Positions 60,082-64,000 of a stretch of DNA of 64,000 nucleotides are shown here, in pieces. The notes under the pieces were generated by a model that had not been told where the DNA came from, made no database searches, and worked only from the letters and a program-made list of their open reading frames with translations. Position numbers and translations under genes: made by a program. Location: positions 1-64,000 of the forward strand of contig NZ_QKZL01000019.1 in NCBI RefSeq assembly GCF_003253995.1. The letters are read 5' to 3'. Numbering within the stretch: the first letter of the stretch is position 1; every line of letters starts with the position of its first letter. The stretch is from Palleronia aestuarii. Its GTDB lineage: Bacteria > Pseudomonadota > Alphaproteobacteria > Rhodobacterales > Rhodobacteraceae.

Positions 60082-60594
60082 ATGCTGTCCCAGATCGCCG
60101 CCATCGGTGGAGCCGTCTTCTTCACGGGGGCCATGATCTATGCCGCGCTCGAGGATGCGCGCTGCTACACCATCCGCAACAAGCTCGTCCTCGCCGTCGC
60201 CGGTGGCTGGCTGCTGGTCGCGCCGCTCGCGGGCCTCTCGCTCGCGCAGATGGGGCTATCGCTCGGCACGGGGGCGCTGGTCCTCGCGGTGACCTTCACG
60301 CTCTTCGCCTTGAACGCGATCGGGGGCGGCGACGCCAAGCTCGCGGCGGCCGCGGCGCTCTGGCTCGGGCCCGAGGGCGCGCTCGCCTTCGCGCTCGGCA
60401 CGATGCTGATCGGCGGCGTGCTCGCCATGGCGCTCCTCGCCTTCCGCGCGGCGCCGCTGCCCGCCACGCTCTACGGGCAGGCCTGGGTCGCGCGCCTGCA
60501 ATCGCCGCAGACGGGGCTGCCCTACGCGGTGGCCATGGCGCCGGCGGCGCTCCTCGCGCTGCCCTCCGCGCCCTGGCTCGCCCAGCTCGTCTGA
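60082..60594 (+). CDS. cpaA: Prepilin peptidase (TadV/CpaA, A24 family)
   Basis: This 170-residue membrane aspartic protease cleaves the Flp leader. The catalytic Asp residues are Asp25 in AALEDARCYTIRNKL and Asp83 in GGGDAKLAAAAALWLG. Its short length is usual for TadV, which lacks the methyltransferase domain of PilD. It opens the rightward operon with the ATG at 60082. Confidence 0.93.
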   Translation: MLSQIAAIGGAVFFTGAMIYAALEDARCYTIRNKLVLAVAGGWLLVAPLAGLSLAQMGLSLGTGALVLAVTFTLFALNAIGGGDAKLAAAAALWLGPEGALAFALGTMLIGGVLAMALLAFRAAPLPATLYGQAWVARLQSPQTGLPYAVAMAPAALLALPSAPWLAQLV

Positions 60595-60617
60595 TTTTCA
60601 AAGTAAGGATCGTCCCG

Positions 60618-61385
60618 ATGCCCGTCTCCCGCCTTCTCGTCCTCGCCCTGTCGCTCACCGCCGGCGGCGGCGCGGCGTACCTGACCACGCAGGGCGAACC
60701 CGAGGTCCGGCAAGTGACCATGACGCAGACCGTTCCCGACGAGCGGGTGGAGATACTCGTGGCGGGTGCCGACCTGGAACAGCGCCGCCTGCTGGCGCCC
60801 GGCGATCTGGAATGGCGCTCCTGGCCGAAGGATGCCGTCCTCGACGGCTATGTCACGCGCGCCGAGCAGCCGGGCGCCGCCGAGGAGCTGGCGGGCAACC
60901 TGCTGCGCGCCTCGATCGCGAAGGGAGAGCCGGTGCGGCGCGACAGGATCGGCGTCTCCGACGGCGGCTATCTCTCGGCGATGCTGTCTTCCGGCAAGCG
61001 CGCGGTTTCGGTCAAGGTCACGGCCGAGAGCACCGCGGGTGGCTTCATCCTGCCCGAGGACCGGGTCGACGTGCTGCATACCGTCGTCGAGAACAACGGC
61101 GCCGGGGGAGTGACACGCACCGTGGTCACCAATGTCCGCGTCCTTGCCGTGGACCAGCAGGTCACCGCACCCGAAACCAATGCCGTGTCCGGCGCGAAGA
61201 CGGCCACGCTGGAGCTCGGACCCGGCCAGGCGGAGATCGTCTCCGGGGCCGAAGCGACCGGGATTCTCTCGCTCTCGCTGCGCTCCTCGGCCGACAACGA
61301 CGAGATGCAGATCGTGGCCAACGAGGACCGGCGCACCATACAGATCTTCGGTCGCGGCCAGGTCCGGACCGCCCAGACGAATTGA
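60618..61385 (+). CDS. cpaB: Flp pilus assembly protein CpaB/RcpC
   Basis: This is a 255-residue periplasmic protein with an N-terminal membrane anchor. A SAF domain (about 42-105: VEILVAGADLEQRRLLAPGD and GNLLRASIAKGEPVRRDRI) is followed by the RcpC region GKRAVSVKVTAESTAGGFILPEDRVDVL. It assists the secretin complex. It follows cpaA by 23 bases. Confidence 0.92.
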   Translation: MPVSRLLVLALSLTAGGGAAYLTTQGEPEVRQVTMTQTVPDERVEILVAGADLEQRRLLAPGDLEWRSWPKDAVLDGYVTRAEQPGAAEELAGNLLRASIAKGEPVRRDRIGVSDGGYLSAMLSSGKRAVSVKVTAESTAGGFILPEDRVDVLHTVVENNGAGGVTRTVVTNVRVLAVDQQVTAPETNAVSGAKTATLELGPGQAEIVSGAEATGILSLSLRSSADNDEMQIVANEDRRTIQIFGRGQVRTAQTN

Positions 61386-61397
61386 AGGACCTGAACG

Positions 61398-62657
61398 ATG
61401 ACCCTGATTTCCCCCATGCTCGGTTCGGTTCCCGCGGAGGACGGCGGCATCGGCAACCGGCCGGTCCCCAAGATCCGGATTGAGGCCTTCTGCGAGACGA
61501 ACGATGTCCTCGACGTCGTCGCCACGCTCAGCCACGACCGGCACCTGATGCGCGCGAGCATTGATGCGGGCCTGCAAGGCGTGCAATCGGCGATCGCGCG
61601 CTACCGCACGCATCCGAGCCCCGACCTGGTGATCCTGGAACGCCAGGCTCCGGGCGATCTGCTGATCGAGGAACTCGAGAAGCTCGCCGAGGTGTGCGAC
61701 GCCTGCACCAGGGTGATCGTGATCGGCGCCCTGAACGACATCGATCTCTACCGCAATCTGCTCGGCCGGGGCATCAGCGACTATCTCGTGGCCCCGATCG
61801 AGGCGCCTGCGCTGATCGCCTCCGTCGTCCGGCTCTACCAGCAGGAAGATGCGCGCAAGCTCGGCCGGACCTACGCCTTTGTAGGCGCCAAGGGCGGGGT
61901 CGGGTCATCGACCATCGCCCACAACGTCGCCGCGACCATGGCCGACGATCTCGCGCTCGACGTGATCCTGGCCGACCTGGACTTGCCGTTCGGAACCGCC
62001 GGCCTCGATTTCAACCTCGACAGCCCCCAGGGCGTGGCCGACGCACTCGACAGCGGTGCCAAGCTGGACGAACTGCTCTTCGAGCGGTTGCTGAGCAAAT
62101 GCTCCGAACGGCTGAGCATGCTGGCCGCGCCCGCATCGCTCGACCGCCCCTATGACCAGAACGAGGAGGATTTCGACAATCTGATCGACATCGCCCGCGT
62201 CAGCACATCCCACCTCGTGCTCGACATGCCGCATCAATGGTCCTCCTGGTCGCGCCGGATGCTGCTCGCCGCCGACGAGATCGTGGTGACGGCGGCGCCG
62301 GACCTGGCGAACCTGCGCAATACGAAGGCCCTGCTCGAAGCACTGCGAAAGTCGCGGCCGAACGATGCGCCTCCCAAGGTGATCTTGAACCAGGTCGGCA
62401 TGGCGAAGCGCCCCGAGATCAAGCCTGCCGAATTCGCGAAGGCGATCGGGTTCGATCCGGTCGCGACGATCTCCTTCGATCCCAAGCTCTACGGCACCGC
62501 CGCCAACAATGGCCAGATGATCGCGGATGTCGCCAAGCGGTCGGCGGCCCCCTTCGCCACCATCTCGTCCGCGATCCTGAAATCCGGGGCGGGGCGGGGG
62601 GCGCGTGGCTCGGCTGGGCTGCTGTCGAGATTGGGCCTCGGGCGGCGATCGGCATGA
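61398..62657 (+). CDS. cpaE: Flp pilus localisation ATPase CpaE/TadZ
   Basis: This 419-residue protein has a degenerate receiver-like N-terminal domain (about 26-145). A ParA/MinD-type ATPase follows with a modified Walker A, VGAKGGVGSSTIAHNVA (from about 162), in which the usual second Lys of KGGxGK is Ser, as is common in CpaE. VILADLDLPFGTAGLDFNLD and DMPHQWSSWS carry the later nucleotide-binding residues. It positions the pilus machine at the pole. Confidence 0.92.
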   Translation: MTLISPMLGSVPAEDGGIGNRPVPKIRIEAFCETNDVLDVVATLSHDRHLMRASIDAGLQGVQSAIARYRTHPSPDLVILERQAPGDLLIEELEKLAEVCDACTRVIVIGALNDIDLYRNLLGRGISDYLVAPIEAPALIASVVRLYQQEDARKLGRTYAFVGAKGGVGSSTIAHNVAATMADDLALDVILADLDLPFGTAGLDFNLDSPQGVADALDSGAKLDELLFERLLSKCSERLSMLAAPASLDRPYDQNEEDFDNLIDIARVSTSHLVLDMPHQWSSWSRRMLLAADEIVVTAAPDLANLRNTKALLEALRKSRPNDAPPKVILNQVGMAKRPEIKPAEFAKAIGFDPVATISFDPKLYGTAANNGQMIADVAKRSAAPFATISSAILKSGAGRGARGSAGLLSRLGLGRRSA

Positions 62658-63142
62658 GACGCGCTGCCTCGCGTCTTCTGCGGCCTGTCTTCGCCGGGGC
62701 CGGGCGCCGATTCCGCGGAGACGAACGTGGTGTCTCGGCCGTCGAATTCGCGCTTCTCGCGCCGATGATCTTCTTCGGCCTGCTGTCGATGACCGACATC
62801 GCCTTCGCCCTCCGGGAGCGGATGTGGGTGGACCAGATCCTGCGCTCCGGCGGTCAGCCGGCGATGCGTGGGCTGGAGCCCGCCGATGTCGAAGAGACGA
62901 TGGAGCGCGCGACCTGCACGTCGGCGGAGACCTATCCGGACTGCGCGGCGATCCCCCTCATGACCTTTTCCGCCGATCGCTATTGCATCTGTCCGACGAC
63001 GGAGGAAGTGGACGCGTCCTGCACGGCCACCTGTGCCGTACGACCGATGCGATATTACGAGATCTCGGCGACCAAGAGCTATGACGGCATCTTCCTGCCG
63101 CAATTCGATTTCGCCCCGACGGTACTGGTGGAAGCGAGATGA
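62654..63142 (+). CDS. TadE-like pseudopilin 1
   Basis: This is a 162-residue protein with a TadE N-terminus: RGDERGVSAVEFALLAPMIFFGLLSMTDIAF. The cleavable leader ends at Gly before VSAVEF and the Glu is at +5. The C-terminal part is Cys-rich (six Cys between about residues 75 and 125), suggesting disulfides in the periplasm. It overlaps cpaE by four bases (ATGA). Confidence 0.88.
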   Translation: MRRAASRLLRPVFAGAGRRFRGDERGVSAVEFALLAPMIFFGLLSMTDIAFALRERMWVDQILRSGGQPAMRGLEPADVEETMERATCTSAETYPDCAAIPLMTFSADRYCICPTTEEVDASCTATCAVRPMRYYEISATKSYDGIFLPQFDFAPTVLVEAR

Positions 63143-63531
63143 GCCGCGGCCGACGCCTCCTCCGGTGCGAAGCGGGCACCGCCGCGATCGAGTTCGCCTT
63201 CATCGGGCTCTTGCTCTTCACGGTGACGATCGGCCTCGTGGAGGCCGGACGCGCGTTCTTCCTGATGAACGAATTGTCCCACGCCGCCGACCGGGCCGCA
63301 CGCGCGGTGATGCTGAACTTCGAAATCGAGGGTGATGACCTGACGACCCTGGTCCAGGACGATGACTTCCTGACCGGACTTACGCCGGCATCGGTTCTGG
63401 TCGACTCCCCCATGCCATCCACGGCGGACATGTTTCGCAACGTGAGGTTGAGCTATCCCTTCACGCCGATCATCGCGGGCTTTACGCTCGGGGGTGCCAC
63501 GCTTTCCACCGACCGCCAGGTGGCCCGGTAG
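63139..63531 (+). CDS. TadE-like pseudopilin 2
   Basis: This 130-residue protein begins RRLLRCEAGTAAIEFAFIGLLLFTVTIGLVEAGRAF, the TadE/TadF pseudopilin signal with Gly before TAAIEF and the Glu at +5. A helix NELSHAADRAARAVML follows. It overlaps the preceding gene by four bases. With the other pseudopilin it probably forms the pilus initiation or tip complex after cleavage by CpaA. Confidence 0.9.
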   Translation: MSRGRRLLRCEAGTAAIEFAFIGLLLFTVTIGLVEAGRAFFLMNELSHAADRAARAVMLNFEIEGDDLTTLVQDDDFLTGLTPASVLVDSPMPSTADMFRNVRLSYPFTPIIAGFTLGGATLSTDRQVAR

Positions 63532-63555
63532 CGGTCCCAGCACGGAGCAGCCTTC

Positions 63556-64000
63556 ATGCCGCAGAACTTCTTCTTTCGGTTTCCCCCCGTCCGCCTCGCC
63601 CCTCTCTGCGCGATCACCGTCGTGGCGACGAATGTCGCGATGGCACAGGGCGACGGGCAGGACGGTTTGCGGTTGCAGCAATCGGTGGACGGCGCCGGGA
63701 CGATCGTTCCCATGGGGGAGGTGGGCGAGACGTTCGAGATCACGGTCGGCCATTCGCGGCTCCTGACGGGCGAGACCCCCTTCGACACGATCATCGTCGG
63801 CGACGACGCCATCGTCGGTGCGTCGCCGGGGCCGGGGGATTCCATAATCGTTACCGGGCTCGCCGCGGGCTCGACGAACCTCATCGTTCTCGACCAAGGC
63901 AGATCGTCCATGCTCTCGACGCAGATCTCGGTGTCGCCGGTGACCGGCCCGCTACGCTCCACCGTGACGGTCCTGAAGGGAGCAGAGGCGCGCGAGAGTT
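63556..64000 (+). CDS. cpaC: Flp pilus secretin CpaC/RcpA, N-terminal part (runs off window)
   Basis: The visible 148 residues include a signal peptide (LCAITVVATNVAMAQ). The pilus-assembly N-terminal domain follows: FEITVGHSRLLTGETPFDTIIVGDDAIV, then SIIVTGLAAGSTNLIVLDQ. These mark the start of CpaC/RcpA outer-membrane secretins. The secretin domain lies beyond the window. It is 24 bases after the second TadE-like gene. Confidence 0.87.
   Translation, partial: MPQNFFFRFPPVRLAPLCAITVVATNVAMAQGDGQDGLRLQQSVDGAGTIVPMGEVGETFEITVGHSRLLTGETPFDTIIVGDDAIVGASPGPGDSIIVTGLAAGSTNLIVLDQGRSSMLSTQISVSPVTGPLRSTVTVLKGAEARES

Overview
The window is high-GC throughout and dominated by coding sequence with G/C-rich third positions. 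Its gene content points to an alphaproteobacterium of the Rhodobacteraceae/Roseobacter type: TAXI-TRAP, Tct and Liv uptake systems, a DUF1127 protein, a phasin preceded by PhaR-type operators, a CtrA-type site beside a tad pilus locus, and a very large protein next to a type I secretion system. No rRNA, tRNA or CRISPR array was seen.

Left edge (1-~940): three insertion-sequence remnants. They are the 5' end of an IS5-family transposase running off the window, a truncated IS3-family orfB tail, and a second, decayed IS5-family copy with a frameshift and an internal amber codon. 1.0-9.3 kb (+): a TAXI-type TRAP uptake system (binding protein, DUF1850 protein, fused permease), then a complete Liv-type ABC importer (ATPases G and F, binding protein, permeases H and M). 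9.3-15.4 kb: a VapBC-like toxin-antitoxin pair, an ABM-domain protein, a DUF1127 protein, an OpgG/OpgD periplasmic glucan protein, an outer-membrane beta-barrel protein and a xylulokinase. 15.5-21.9 kb (+): a compact D-tartrate/malate catabolic operon made of a TctC binding protein, a TctA-TctB fusion permease, two tandem tartrate/D-malate dehydrogenase paralogues and D-tartrate dehydratase. A LacI-type operator candidate lies in its divergent promoter region with xylB.

22.2-29.5 kb: an MFS transporter and a polyamine-type ABC importer on the minus strand. Divergent from the importer are a PuuR-like XRE-cupin regulator and a PuuB-like oxidase, so uptake and catabolism share one intergenic control region. 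29.7-47.3 kb: a type I secretion ABC protein and HlyD adaptor downstream of a 4,399-residue protein. That protein is built from many carbohydrate-binding, cadherin/Ig and malectin modules around an embedded glucose/sorbosone-dehydrogenase-like propeller. A strong hairpin separates cargo from exporter, and a divergent LuxR-type regulator with a degenerate receiver lies across a 750-base AT-rich gap. 47.3-54.2 kb: a three-PAS hybrid histidine kinase, a phasin with two upstream PhaR-like sites and a terminator, and a response regulator/hybrid kinase pair with CHASE3 and Hpt domains.

54.6-64.0 kb: a divergent tad/Flp pilus locus. Leftward: flp pilin, tadA, tadB, tadC and a TadG-like minor protein. 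Rightward: prepilin peptidase, cpaB, cpaE, two TadE-like proteins and the start of the secretin cpaC. The divergent region carries a perfect CtrA-type site facing flp and a cluster of GGCCTA palindromes. A hairpin between flp and tadA probably sets pilin above machinery. The most distinctive elements are the giant type I secretion cargo candidate with its embedded enzyme-like domain, and the regulatory architecture of the tad locus.
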